Shown here: positions 6,948 through 14,974 of the stretch, piece by piece
Numbering within the stretch: position 1 is the stretch's first letter
How the letters are laid out: each line of letters begins with the position of its first letter
NCBI GenBank assembly: GCA_023396465.1
Contig: JAEWWF010000292.1
Span: forward strand, 1 to 17,263
Source of the DNA: Pseudomonadota bacterium
GTDB lineage: Bacteria; Pseudomonadota; Alphaproteobacteria; Rhodospirillales; Rhodospirillaceae
Reading direction: 5' to 3'
DNA: 17,263 bases
Translations under genes and position numbers: made by a program
Notes under the pieces: model-generated
Database searches by the model: none
What the model was told of the DNA's origin: nothing
The model's input: the letters and a program-made list of their open reading frames with translations, nothing else

Positions 6948-9341
6948 CTACAACCTGTCGGTGATATTCACCGCTTTCATCAGCCCCTCGATGCTCATGA
7001 CGCCGGCCAAAACCTTGCCGATGCCATCGTCCACCATGGGAATGAAGCCGAACTCCCGCGCCTTCTCGCGGATACGCGACAACGGCGCGTCGGCGATGAT
7101 CATCTCGTCGATGATATCGTTGAACGGCAGGATCTCCGAAACGGCGATACGCCCCTTGTAGCCGGTGCCCCGGCACTTCTCGCAGCCCTTGGGCTGATAA
7201 ATGACCGGCGGCTTGCGCGGATCGACACCGAGGATGCGGCAATCCCGCTCGCTGGCCGTCACCGGCTGCTTGCAGGCGTCGCACAGCTTGCGGCCAAGAC
7301 GCTGGGCGACGATGCCGATGACGTTGCCCGACATCAGACTGGGCCGCATGCCCAGGTCTTGCAGGCGTGGAATGGCGCCGGCGGCATCGTTGGTGTGCAG
7401 GGTGGTGTAAACTTGGTGGCCGGTCATGGCGGCGCGCAGGGCCATGCTGGCGGTGTCGGCGTCGCGCACCTCGCCGACCAGGATGACGTCGGGGTCCTGG
7501 CGCATGAGCGAGCGGATGCCGTCGGCGAAGGTCATCTGGCTGCCCTCGCGGATCTGGCTCTGGCGGATCAGGCTCAGCTCGAACTCCACCGGGTCTTCCA
7601 GCGTCATGATGTTGAGATCGAGCGAGTTGATGTAGTTCATGATGGCATACAGCGTCGTCGTCTTGCCCGAGCCGGTCGGCCCGGTGACGATGATGATGCC
7701 CTCCGGCCGCCGCACCATGCGGGTCAACATGGCGAAGTTGTGCTCGGAATAGCCGAGGTCGGTCAATTCCACCTGGGCGCTCGACTTGTCGAGGATGCGC
7801 AGGACCAGATTCTCGCCATGCACTGTCGGCAGCGAGCTGACGCGGAAGTCGATGCGCTTGTTGGCCATGGCGAGCGAGAATCGGCCGTCCTGCGGGTTCA
7901 GGCGGTCGGCGATGTTCATGCCCGACATGATCTTCATGCGGTGGCTGAAGGCCCCCCAGTGCTGTTTATGGATGGTGCGGATCTGCATCATCATGCCGTC
8001 GATGCGATAGCGTACCCGCAGGAAGTTGCCCTCTGGCTCGAAATGGATATCCGACGCCTTGCTCTTTACCGCGTCGAGCAGGATGGCATTGACCAGACGC
8101 ACCACCGGGTGGGTATAGCCGCCGGCGGTATCGTCGAGGGCGGCGGTATCGACATCGCCGTCGCGCAGTTTCTCCAACTCGCGCAGCACGCCGTCGATGG
8201 ATAGCTCGTGGCCGTAATACTGGTCGATGGCGTGCTGAATTTCCGAATCCGAACACACCAGCGGCTGGATCTCGGCATCGGCCGGCAGGTGGCGCTTCAC
8301 CTGATCGAGCGCCATGACGTCGTAGATGTCGGCCATGGCCAGCCGCGCCGCCTTCTCCTGCATGGTCACCGGGAAGACGCGGTAGCGGTTGGCGACCTCC
8401 TTCGGGATCATTTTCAAGAGTTCGGGGTCGATCATGGTGCCGGCCGGGTCGAACCGCTCGAAGCCGGAATCCTCGGCCAGAACGGCGGCCAGGGCCTGCT
8501 CGGTGATGAAGCCGAGGTCGACCAGCAGCTCGCCCATCATCTTGGGGCTGCGCTTCTTCTCTTGAAGCGCGACGGCCAGTTGGTCCTTGGAGATCAGGCC
8601 CCGCTCCACCAGCTTGTCACCCAACCGCACCGGAGGCTTGCCCTCCCCGCCTTGCGGAGAGGACGGCGGGGGTGGAGGTGGTGGAGGAGGAGGTGGTGGT
8701 GGGGGGGCCTCGACTGACCGCTCCGGCAGCGGCATCGTGCCGGCGACGGGAGGGGGCGGCGGCGGCGCGATCACCGGGGCGGCAGGAGCGGCAGCAGCGG
8801 CCGGCTTGGTCACGGCGATGGTGTCCACCGGCGGCAGCGGCGGCAACCCGGCGGGCGGAGCCGGTCGGACAACCGGCGCCGACGCCTTCGCCGTGGACAC
8901 CGTCGGCAAGGGGGGCAGCGTCGGCAGACCGGCGCCGACGACCGGCAGCGGCCCTTCGACCGCCGGAACCGGGGACGGGGGGGCGAACTGCGGCGCGGGT
9001 GGTCGCGGCGCGACAGCAGGAGGCGACGCCGCGGATGCAGGCTCGGAGCCCGGGTCGGCGGCACCACCGAGGCTCATCGTCCGAGACGGACTCGGCACCG
9101 GCTGGGAAGCGGGACTGGGCGGCAGCGGTGGATCATCGGCCATGGAGCCGAGGGCAAGGCCGCCACGCGGTGTCACCGTGGCCGGCACGTCCACCGGCGG
9201 GGGAACCGCCTCGCCGGCTGCCGGGCTATCGCCCAGCGCCAGCGCCACGACCCGCATCGGTGCGGCCACAACGGCTTCGCCCGTCGCTGCCTGCGCCAGC
9301 GCCTTACCCGGTTCCGGAGCCTCCCCCAGCGTCAGCCGCAT
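6948..9341 (-). CDS. mshE: Pilus assembly ATPase, GspE/PilB/MshE family, with long Pro-rich N-terminus
   Basis: The hexameric ATPase that powers filament polymerisation. ATG 9341 is preferred over GTG 9347 because GGAGG (9349-9353) lies seven bases before it; this gives 797 residues. Residues 1 to about 235 are low-complexity and Pro/Ala-rich, including 14 consecutive prolines (213-226). An MshEN/GspE N-terminal domain follows from about 239 (RLGDKLVERGLI). The catalytic core has GPTGSGKT (Walker A, about 554-561), the Asp box LEDPVE, DPDVILVGEVRD (Walker B, about 616-627) and the His box with TTLHTN. A CxxC pair (687/690) and a second CxxC (720/723) form the zinc site of assembly ATPases, which retraction ATPases lack. 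The gene sits between the secretin (14 bases upstream) and the platform gene. Confidence 0.92.
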   Translation of the reverse strand: MRLTLGEAPEPGKALAQAATGEAVVAAPMRVVALALGDSPAAGEAVPPPVDVPATVTPRGGLALGSMADDPPLPPSPASQPVPSPSRTMSLGGAADPGSEPASAASPPAVAPRPPAPQFAPPSPVPAVEGPLPVVGAGLPTLPPLPTVSTAKASAPVVRPAPPAGLPPLPPVDTIAVTKPAAAAAPAAPVIAPPPPPPVAGTMPLPERSVEAPPPPPPPPPPPPPPSSPQGGEGKPPVRLGDKLVERGLISKDQLAVALQEKKRSPKMMGELLVDLGFITEQALAAVLAEDSGFERFDPAGTMIDPELLKMIPKEVANRYRVFPVTMQEKAARLAMADIYDVMALDQVKRHLPADAEIQPLVCSDSEIQHAIDQYYGHELSIDGVLRELEKLRDGDVDTAALDDTAGGYTHPVVRLVNAILLDAVKSKASDIHFEPEGNFLRVRYRIDGMMMQIRTIHKQHWGAFSHRMKIMSGMNIADRLNPQDGRFSLAMANKRIDFRVSSLPTVHGENLVLRILDKSSAQVELTDLGYSEHNFAMLTRMVRRPEGIIIVTGPTGSGKTTTLYAIMNYINSLDLNIMTLEDPVEFELSLIRQSQIREGSQMTFADGIRSLMRQDPDVILVGEVRDADTASMALRAAMTGHQVYTTLHTNDAAGAIPRLQDLGMRPSLMSGNVIGIVAQRLGRKLCDACKQPVTASERDCRILGVDPRKPPVIYQPKGCEKCRGTGYKGRIAVSEILPFNDIIDEMIIADAPLSRIREKAREFGFIPMVDDGIGKVLAGVMSIEGLMKAVNITDRL
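8664..8705 (-). repeat. Polyproline tract: 14 consecutive Pro codons in the MshE-like ATPase
   Basis: Fourteen Pro codons in a row (a mix of CCA, CCT, CCC and CCG) join the low-complexity N-terminal arm to the MshEN-like domain. On the + strand the same stretch is almost pure G with single T, A or C breaks. Ribosomes usually need elongation factor P to pass such a run. Confidence 0.9.
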
Positions 9342-9348
9342 CTCCACC

Positions 9349-9353
9349 CCTCC
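9349..9353 (-). promoter_or_regulatory. Ribosome binding site deciding the start of the assembly ATPase
   Basis: GGAGG on the - strand lies just after the secretin stop codon and seven bases before ATG 9341. It nearly touches GTG 9347, so the ATG is the more credible start. Confidence 0.65.
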
Positions 9354-9355
9354 GT

Positions 9356-11287
9356 TCAGAAGGCGATCGGCCGGGGATCCGGCGTGAACTTGTTGTAAAG
9401 CTCGATGTCGGAGGGATGCACGCTGTCACGGCCATTGACGATGGTGGCGCGTAGGAAGATCACCAGCTCGACGATGTTGGTGTCCTTCGCTTCCTTACGG
9501 AAGGCGGCGCCAAGCAACGGCACGTCCTGCACCCCAGGAACGCCGCCAACCTCGCTGGCGCCCCGTTCCTGCATCAACCCCCCGAGGGCCAGCACGTCAC
9601 CCGAACGCATCGTGACCATGCTGTCCAACTCTCGCACTTCGACGACCGGAATGGTCGATTGAATTTGGGGGATCGTACTTGAACTGCTGGCGCGGATCTC
9701 GGCGACCTGCAAGTCGACCGCCGGATCGGCCACCCGACGGGTGATACGCGACACCGTGGGACGCAGGTTCATCTTTACATCGCCCGTCTCAGCATTGATG
9801 GACGGCTGAACGGACATGATGACGCCAATGGGAACAGTATGGACTTCCGACGTGTAGGTACGGGTTTCACGGTTCGTCTGGGTGTCGATCTCACGCTCGA
9901 TCTCAATCGTGAAATAGACTTCGTTCTCCGCAACTTTGAGGATGGCGTTCTGGTTGTTCAAAACGGTCAGCCGTGGGCTCGACAAGGTCCGGGTGGAGCC
10001 GAACTGGTCGATGAAATCCACCGCGGCGCCGATATCGACATTGCCGATCCGCCCGCCGGTAAGCGCCATGTTGCCAAGAGGATTGGTTAGGCCAGTGTTA
10101 TCAAGAAGATTTTGGGTCAGATTGGTCACTGCCGTGAAGCCATTAAAGGCGATGTTCCAGTCAATTCCCGCCCGGAACTGGTCCGACAAGGTGACTTCCA
10201 GGATTTTGGCTTCGATCAGCACCTGCGCGGACGTATTGCGCTGCACCGCTTCCAGGTATTTAGCGATCTTGCGATGCTTGCGCTGGGTAGTGAAAACGGT
10301 CACCACCCCCGCCTGTCGGTTGATGGTGAAATAGTCCCCGCTTTCTGTGGCCTCCGGGTCATCGGACTCAGCGGCGCTGGCCGGAGCCGCTACGGCAGCG
10401 GCAGCGGCGCCAGCGGCGGCGGCCGCCGCCGGAGCGATGGGATCGGTCGGCGGAGCCACCGGACCAGCGGCAGTGCCCGGTTCAGCGCCAGGCCCGCCCC
10501 CCCCACTTGAGGCTACGGGAGCAGGAATGGGAGCCATCGCCGCGCTCCCCGCCCCGGAAGCGGCGGAAGCGGGAGTCGTGGCAGCCGTCACGACGGTGCG
10601 CGGCAGTGGTGACCGTTGGTTGACGATAGCCTCGACATTATCACTCACCTCTTCCCAGACATCGGCCCGGGCTTCCGAGGTGACTTGGGTGGTGGAGGCG
10701 TTGTTACCGCCCGCCGCTCCCTCGCCAACCGCGGAGAACACATCGGTGGACGATGAGATGGAACTGGTCGTGGCCCGCCGCACTGACAAGGCATCCACCC
10801 GATAGCTGTCAAGATAAGGCTCGTCCAATTCCACCCGCAGCCGGTTGTTGGCGAACTCGTAGCGCAGAGCGGCAAGGTCGGCGATGCTCTCCACCACGTC
10901 CTTGATGGGACGGTCGCGGGCGGTGATGATCACCCCCCCCTCGATGCGCGGATCAAGTTCCAGATCGATGTCGGCGCGGCGGGCGATCTCGATCAGCAGG
11001 TCGCGGACCGGCGTCGGCTCGGTCGCCTGCACGCTGACGCGGCGGCTGTCGGCCAGCGACGGTGGCTGCGGTGCCGCCAGGATCGGTTGCAGGTCGGGGA
11101 TCGGCGGCTCTTCCAGCGTGCGCACGTCGGGGGCCGGACGGCGAGACTTCAGCGCCTCGTAGTCTTCCTTGGTCAGTCCGCCATCGCCATCGTGGGCGCC
11201 GCCGCACGACGCCAGCAGCAGAGTCACCCCAGCCACGCCCAGCAACGCCGACCGTCGCGCAGTGGCAGCAAGCACGCCCAAACCCAT
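9356..11287 (-). CDS. mshL: Lipoprotein secretin, MshL/PilQ/GspD family
   Basis: The outer-membrane ring through which the filament exits. From ATG 11287 it has 643 residues. It begins with an n-region, a hydrophobic stretch and a lipobox LLLASC with Cys28, so it is a lipoprotein as in MshL. ATG 11287 has GAGGGG about seven bases upstream. ATG 11293 and ATG 11347 (which overlaps the peptidase stop) are alternatives but give longer leaders. Residues about 81-156 form an STN/N0-like domain. A Pro/Ala/Gly linker (about 234-311) follows, then AQVLIEAKILEVTLSDQFRA, the MshL-type pre-secretin phrase. The secretin domain runs from about 431 to 640, with TLSSPRLTVLNNQNA, VPLLG and ELVIFLRATIV. The gene follows the peptidase and precedes the ATPase. 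Confidence 0.92.
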   Translation of the reverse strand: MGLGVLAATARRSALLGVAGVTLLLASCGGAHDGDGGLTKEDYEALKSRRPAPDVRTLEEPPIPDLQPILAAPQPPSLADSRRVSVQATEPTPVRDLLIEIARRADIDLELDPRIEGGVIITARDRPIKDVVESIADLAALRYEFANNRLRVELDEPYLDSYRVDALSVRRATTSSISSSTDVFSAVGEGAAGGNNASTTQVTSEARADVWEEVSDNVEAIVNQRSPLPRTVVTAATTPASAASGAGSAAMAPIPAPVASSGGGGPGAEPGTAAGPVAPPTDPIAPAAAAAAGAAAAAVAAPASAAESDDPEATESGDYFTINRQAGVVTVFTTQRKHRKIAKYLEAVQRNTSAQVLIEAKILEVTLSDQFRAGIDWNIAFNGFTAVTNLTQNLLDNTGLTNPLGNMALTGGRIGNVDIGAAVDFIDQFGSTRTLSSPRLTVLNNQNAILKVAENEVYFTIEIEREIDTQTNRETRTYTSEVHTVPIGVIMSVQPSINAETGDVKMNLRPTVSRITRRVADPAVDLQVAEIRASSSSTIPQIQSTIPVVEVRELDSMVTMRSGDVLALGGLMQERGASEVGGVPGVQDVPLLGAAFRKEAKDTNIVELVIFLRATIVNGRDSVHPSDIELYNKFTPDPRPIAF

Positions 11288-11343
11288 ACCCATTCCCCTC
11301 ACCACGGTCACGGCCGCCGGCCGCGACGCCTCGCTACAGACGG

Positions 11344-12093
11344 TCATTCTCCCAGCGCGCCGAGCGTATTGCCCGGCAGCAGCAGGCACACGAACAGGGC
11401 GCCGATCAGCGCCGGGCCGAAGGGAAACTCCGCCCCCCGACCGCTGGCCCGCCACAGCAGGCCGGTGGTCACCCCTGCCACGCCGGCAATGAGCGGGAAG
11501 GCCACCCATTGTTCCGGTTGCAGCAGCAAGCCCGCCACCGCCAGGAACTTCACGTCGCCGCGACCGAGCCCCTCGCGTCCGGTCGCCAGCTTGAAACCGT
11601 ACAGCAAGGCAAGCCCGGCGGCATACCCCGCCACCGCCCCCACCAGAGCCGGCACCAGCGTGCCATCCAGCAGCCAGCGGTAGGCCAGCGCAAAGGGCGC
11701 CACGGCGACATGCAGCTTATCCGGCAGGATGCCGAACTCCAGGTCGATGACGGCAGCGGTGATCAACAGCGTCGCCACCACCATCAGAAGCGCCGCCGGC
11801 AGCCAGTCCGCCTCCACCCAGGCGATGAGCACGAAGGCCGCCGCCGACGCCACCTCGGTCAGCGGGTAGCGCCACGATACCCCGGCGCCGCAATGACGAC
11901 AGCGGCCCCGGTTGAAAGCCCAACTCAGCACCGGCACCAGATCGAGGGGACCGAGCCCCTGCCCGCAATGCGGGCAGGCCGATCGCGCCGCCACGATCGG
12001 CAGCCCGCGCGGCAAACGATAGGACAGCGCGCTGGCGAAGGAACCGGCGATGAGCCCGAGCAGGGCAGCCAAGGCGAGGTCGATCATTCCCAT
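11344..12093 (-). CDS. pilD: Prepilin peptidase / N-methyltransferase (A24 family)
   Basis: This 249-residue polytopic membrane protein cleaves the leader of type IV prepilins and methylates the new N-terminus. It is the full-length form. The cytoplasmic zinc-type motif has C40-x2-C43 and C65-x2-C68, typical of bifunctional PilD/GspO. The aspartyl protease residues are Asp117 (AAVIDLE) and Asp180 in GLGRGDVK, the GxGD signature. About seven to eight hydrophobic helices are visible. ATG 12093 has GGAAG six bases upstream; ATG 12087, which overlaps the stop of the MshM-like gene as ATGA, is a possible alternative. Having the peptidase inside the machinery operon suggests it serves the pilins at the left end of the window. 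Confidence 0.93.
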   Translation of the reverse strand: MGMIDLALAALLGLIAGSFASALSYRLPRGLPIVAARSACPHCGQGLGPLDLVPVLSWAFNRGRCRHCGAGVSWRYPLTEVASAAAFVLIAWVEADWLPAALLMVVATLLITAAVIDLEFGILPDKLHVAVAPFALAYRWLLDGTLVPALVGAVAGYAAGLALLYGFKLATGREGLGRGDVKFLAVAGLLLQPEQWVAFPLIAGVAGVTTGLLWRASGRGAEFPFGPALIGALFVCLLLPGNTLGALGE

Positions 12094-13574
12094 CGCCAGC
12101 TTCCATCGGGCATGCGCCGGCCAACGACGGTGCCATCTTCACGTCGGGCATCATTTACCACCTCCCTCCGGGTGGTCGCGGCCCCCTCCGCGCTGCCGGT
12201 GGTGGACGAGATGGCAGGCTGCGAAAGCGCCGCAGGCTTGGCGATCGGCACCGGCACGACCGTCCTGGACGGGACCGCGCCCACGGAGGACGCGGAACCC
12301 GCCGGAGCGGGCGGGAGAGCGGCTGTAGGCGCCGGCTCCGCCACCGGCGCGGCGACCGGCGGCGGATCGGACAGAACAGCCGGCAGCGACGACGGCACCA
12401 CCGGCGGCACGGGAACCGGCTCGACCGCCTCGGCCACCGAGGCGGGGCTCTGTTGCGAAGAGGGGCTCGGCGCGATCACCGGCACGGCCGGGGCGGCGAC
12501 TTCAGGCCGCACGGCCGGGGCCGCTGCTTCAGGTGGCGCGGCCGGGACCGCTGCTTCAGGTGGCGCGGCCGGGGCCGCGACGCCCTCCGTTATCCCCCCC
12601 TCATCATCCGTCAGCAGCATCAGGGCGCGGCGCGGCAGGTCTGGATTGACAACCAGGATGGCGGCGATCACCGCCGCCTCGACCGCGACGCTTCCCCACA
12701 ACAGACGGCGCCCCCAGCCCGACCGACGCCGCGGTTTCGGCAGAGCCCCGACAATGGCACGGCTGTCAGCCACCGCCTTGCCGACATGAGCCTCCGTCAC
12801 CGGCATGGCATTGTCGCCGTAAGCGATCATCAGCGCCTTGTCGGCCAGGATGTTCACCACCCTCGGCACGCCCTGGCTGGCCCGCGCCAGCCCGGCCAGG
12901 GCCGTCGGCGTGAACACGGGGAACTCCACCCCCGGCACGCGGGCGCAGCGCAGCCGGTGCTGCACATAGGCCGTCACCTCCGGCTCGCTCAGCGGCTGGG
13001 TGTTGAAGGCGAAGACGATGCGCTGGTTGATCTGCCGCAAGTCCGGGCGCGCCAGCAGGACGTCCAGTTCGGGCTGGCCGAACAGCACGATCTGCAACAG
13101 CTTGGCGGTTTCCGTCTCCAGGTTGGACAGCAGGCGGATGGTCTCCAACCCCTGCACCCCCAGGGCCTGCGCTTCGTCCACCACCACCACGCAGGTGCGC
13201 CCCTCGGCATGGGCCGCGACCAGGAACTGGTTGAGGCGGTTCATCAATTCGGCCCGGTTGCCGCCGCCCTCCAACCCGAATTCAATGCACAGCGCCGCCA
13301 GAAGCCATTCGCCATCCGCCTGCGGAGCATTGAGGTAGGCGACCCCGCCGCGCGTGTCCGGATTGTCCATCAGCGTCCGCAGCAGCAGCCGGCAGAGCAT
13401 GGTCTTGCCGGTGCCGACATCGCCGACCACCTTCAGGATCCCTCCCCGCTTCGCCGTCGCGTACTGAAGCGATTGCAGGATGTGGGTGTTGTTGGCGGTG
13501 GGGAAATATTGCTCGGTGTTGGGCGTCAGGCCGAAGGGGTGCACCGCCAGGGCGAAGTGGGCGAGATAGGGCAT
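12084..13574 (-). CDS. mshM: ExeA/MshM-like AAA ATPase with membrane anchor and Pro/Ala-rich tail
   Basis: The product has 496 residues. It starts with MPYLAHFALAVHPFGLTPNT, close to the FxLxxxPFxxxPD opening of ExeA/GspA and MshM ATPases. Walker A is GDVGTGKT (51-58). Walker B is VVVVDEAQ (about 129-136), followed by the family phrases LRLLSNLE-like, FGQPEL and RVVNILADKAL. After the AAA domain (to about 275) come a basic patch, one transmembrane helix (about 290-310), and a Pro/Ala-rich region holding 9-residue repeats. A short conserved-looking end reads MPDGSWRWE. The family uses ATP to help the secretin assemble across peptidoglycan. No peptidoglycan-binding domain of the ExeA type is evident. 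The gene starts two bases after the MshN-like stop and overlaps the peptidase start by ten bases. Confidence 0.85.
   Translation of the reverse strand: MPYLAHFALAVHPFGLTPNTEQYFPTANNTHILQSLQYATAKRGGILKVVGDVGTGKTMLCRLLLRTLMDNPDTRGGVAYLNAPQADGEWLLAALCIEFGLEGGGNRAELMNRLNQFLVAAHAEGRTCVVVVDEAQALGVQGLETIRLLSNLETETAKLLQIVLFGQPELDVLLARPDLRQINQRIVFAFNTQPLSEPEVTAYVQHRLRCARVPGVEFPVFTPTALAGLARASQGVPRVVNILADKALMIAYGDNAMPVTEAHVGKAVADSRAIVGALPKPRRRSGWGRRLLWGSVAVEAAVIAAILVVNPDLPRRALMLLTDDEGGITEGVAAPAAPPEAAVPAAPPEAAAPAVRPEVAAPAVPVIAPSPSSQQSPASVAEAVEPVPVPPVVPSSLPAVLSDPPPVAAPVAEPAPTAALPPAPAGSASSVGAVPSRTVVPVPIAKPAALSQPAISSTTGSAEGAATTRREVVNDARREDGTVVGRRMPDGSWRWE
12483..12578 (-). repeat. 27-bp tandem repeat in the tail of the MshM-like gene
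   Basis: Three clear and one decayed copy of a 27-base unit follow each other, sharing the core CCGCTGCTTCAGGTGG or close variants on the + strand. They encode 9-residue units such as AAPAAPPEA (about residues 333-360). The unit length is a multiple of three, so copy-number change would keep the frame. Confidence 0.8.
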
Positions 13575-13576
13575 GG

Positions 13577-14956
13577 TCAGCGTCCCGCCCGCAGGAAGGC
13601 CAGTCGCTCCTGGATCGGACGCGGATCCAGGCCGGCGGCGGGCCCGGCGGCGATCAGCCGCAGAACCTGCTCATAGGCCTGAGCCGCCTCCGCCCGACGG
13701 CCGGCCCGGTCGCTGACCACCGCCAAGTTATAGTGATAGAGCGCGTTATCGGGCGACAGGGCGATGGCCCGGCGCAACGCCGCCGCGGCGCGGTCGACGT
13801 CACCCAGGCGGGCATGCAGCATGCCCAGTTGCGCCGGAACCGGGCTGAAGTCCGGCGCCTGCGCCTGGAGGGCCTCCAGCCGATGGATGGCGTCACGCGG
13901 GGCGCTGTCGCCGATCAGGGCGATCATGTTGGTCAGCGCCTCGCGATGATCGGGCTGGCGGGCCAGAACCTGCTCGTAGGCCGCTCGCGCCTCGTCCAGA
14001 CGCTGCAACTTGTGCAGCGCCGCCGCCCGACCGGCCAAGGCCGCCAGGTTGTCGGGCTCGCGCGCCGCCACGGCGGCATAGGCGTCCAGCGCCGCCCCAT
14101 GATTGCCGCGCACCAACGCCGCATAAGCTTCGGCCAGAGTGGTCTGGGTTTCCATCGGGAGAGTGGACACCGACACGCCGCCGACACCGGTCGCTCCGCT
14201 GTCGCGACCGATCACCGCCGGTGCCGTGACCTGAAGACCGTCGGTGGCGGCCTGACGGATACCGAAAGCCTCCTCCATGGTCACCCTCTCAGGACGCGCC
14301 GCCATCACCGGCGGGGTCACGGCGGGCACCGTCGGTTCGTTGGTGACGGCCTCGGGCGAGGGACCGCGACGGGTGGCGCCTTCCTGCATCAGCAGCGCGA
14401 TGTCGTCGTCAGGATCGACCGCCTCCTCCGCCGATGCCGGGCCTGCTGGCGTCGGTGTCACCGTGGCCGGCGCGGACCCGTCGGAAGCCTCGGGCTGCGG
14501 AGCGGAAGCGGAGGTCGTCATGGGGACCGCAGGAACGGGCGGCGGCACCGGATCGATCACCGCCGCCACCGTCACCGGCTGCGGCGCCTCGTCCACAGTG
14601 GCGGGCGGGGTGACGTCGGCCGGGGGCGTGACGACGACCACTGGCGCCGGAGAGGCGGCGGGCGCTGGAGGAACGGCAGGCGCCGCCGGAGCAACCGGCG
14701 CCGTCACGGCGTCGGCCAGCAGCCGCTCGACCTCGTCGGAATAGACCGTCATGGCGGCCAGAACCGCGGCCGTCGCGGCCAGGAACAGCACACCCACGAC
14801 ACGAATGACGGCGCGGCCCCGGCCACGGCCACGGCCAGAACCCGCCGCAGACGCATGCGTCCAGCCTGCCGCGCTCCCCTCCGCACCGGCAGCTGTTTCT
14901 TGCGCCGCGGCGTTTTGGCGCGCTGCCTTTTCAAGCGCCTTGAACAGTACGCTCAT
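13577..14956 (-). CDS. MshN-like TPR protein, first gene of the machinery operon
   Basis: The product has 459 residues. It opens with MSVLFKALEKAARQNAAA, a short amphipathic start typical of MshN-like proteins, then a GRGRGRGR basic patch, one transmembrane helix (about 49-70) and a Pro/Ala/Val-rich periplasmic linker (about 80-215). The C-terminal third (about 270-455) contains tetratricopeptide repeats, for example GNHGAALDAYAAVAAREPDN, LDEARAAYEQVLARQPDH and VDRAAAALRRAIALSPDN. In MSHA systems the TPR protein is encoded beside the MshM ATPase and may help the secretin reach the outer membrane. GGAAG (14963-14967) lies six bases before the ATG. No gene precedes it, so the operon promoter should lie in the adjoining intergenic region. 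Confidence 0.75.
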   Translation of the reverse strand: MSVLFKALEKAARQNAAAQETAAGAEGSAAGWTHASAAGSGRGRGRGRAVIRVVGVLFLAATAAVLAAMTVYSDEVERLLADAVTAPVAPAAPAVPPAPAASPAPVVVVTPPADVTPPATVDEAPQPVTVAAVIDPVPPPVPAVPMTTSASAPQPEASDGSAPATVTPTPAGPASAEEAVDPDDDIALLMQEGATRRGPSPEAVTNEPTVPAVTPPVMAARPERVTMEEAFGIRQAATDGLQVTAPAVIGRDSGATGVGGVSVSTLPMETQTTLAEAYAALVRGNHGAALDAYAAVAAREPDNLAALAGRAAALHKLQRLDEARAAYEQVLARQPDHREALTNMIALIGDSAPRDAIHRLEALQAQAPDFSPVPAQLGMLHARLGDVDRAAAALRRAIALSPDNALYHYNLAVVSDRAGRRAEAAQAYEQVLRLIAAGPAAGLDPRPIQERLAFLRAGR

Positions 14957-14974
14957 CCACCACTTCCGACCCGC

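Noticed and set aside
10497..10940. C8/G8 tracts in the secretin gene (10497-10504, 10933-10940), with C7/G7 tracts in other pilus genes, as possible phase-variation switches
   Set aside because: In DNA this rich in G and C, several runs of seven or eight are expected by chance over 15 kb by a rough estimate, and all frames are intact. There is no sign of selection for them.
12483..12578. The 27-bp repeats as a CRISPR array
   Set aside because: The units are directly adjacent without unique spacers and are in frame within a coding gene.
2..14956. The locus as a type II secretion system
   Set aside because: There is no GspC with a PDZ or HR domain and no GspG/H/I/J set. The lipoprotein MshL-type secretin, MshM/MshN-like pair and MshEN-like ATPase favour a pilus, though a hybrid remains possible.
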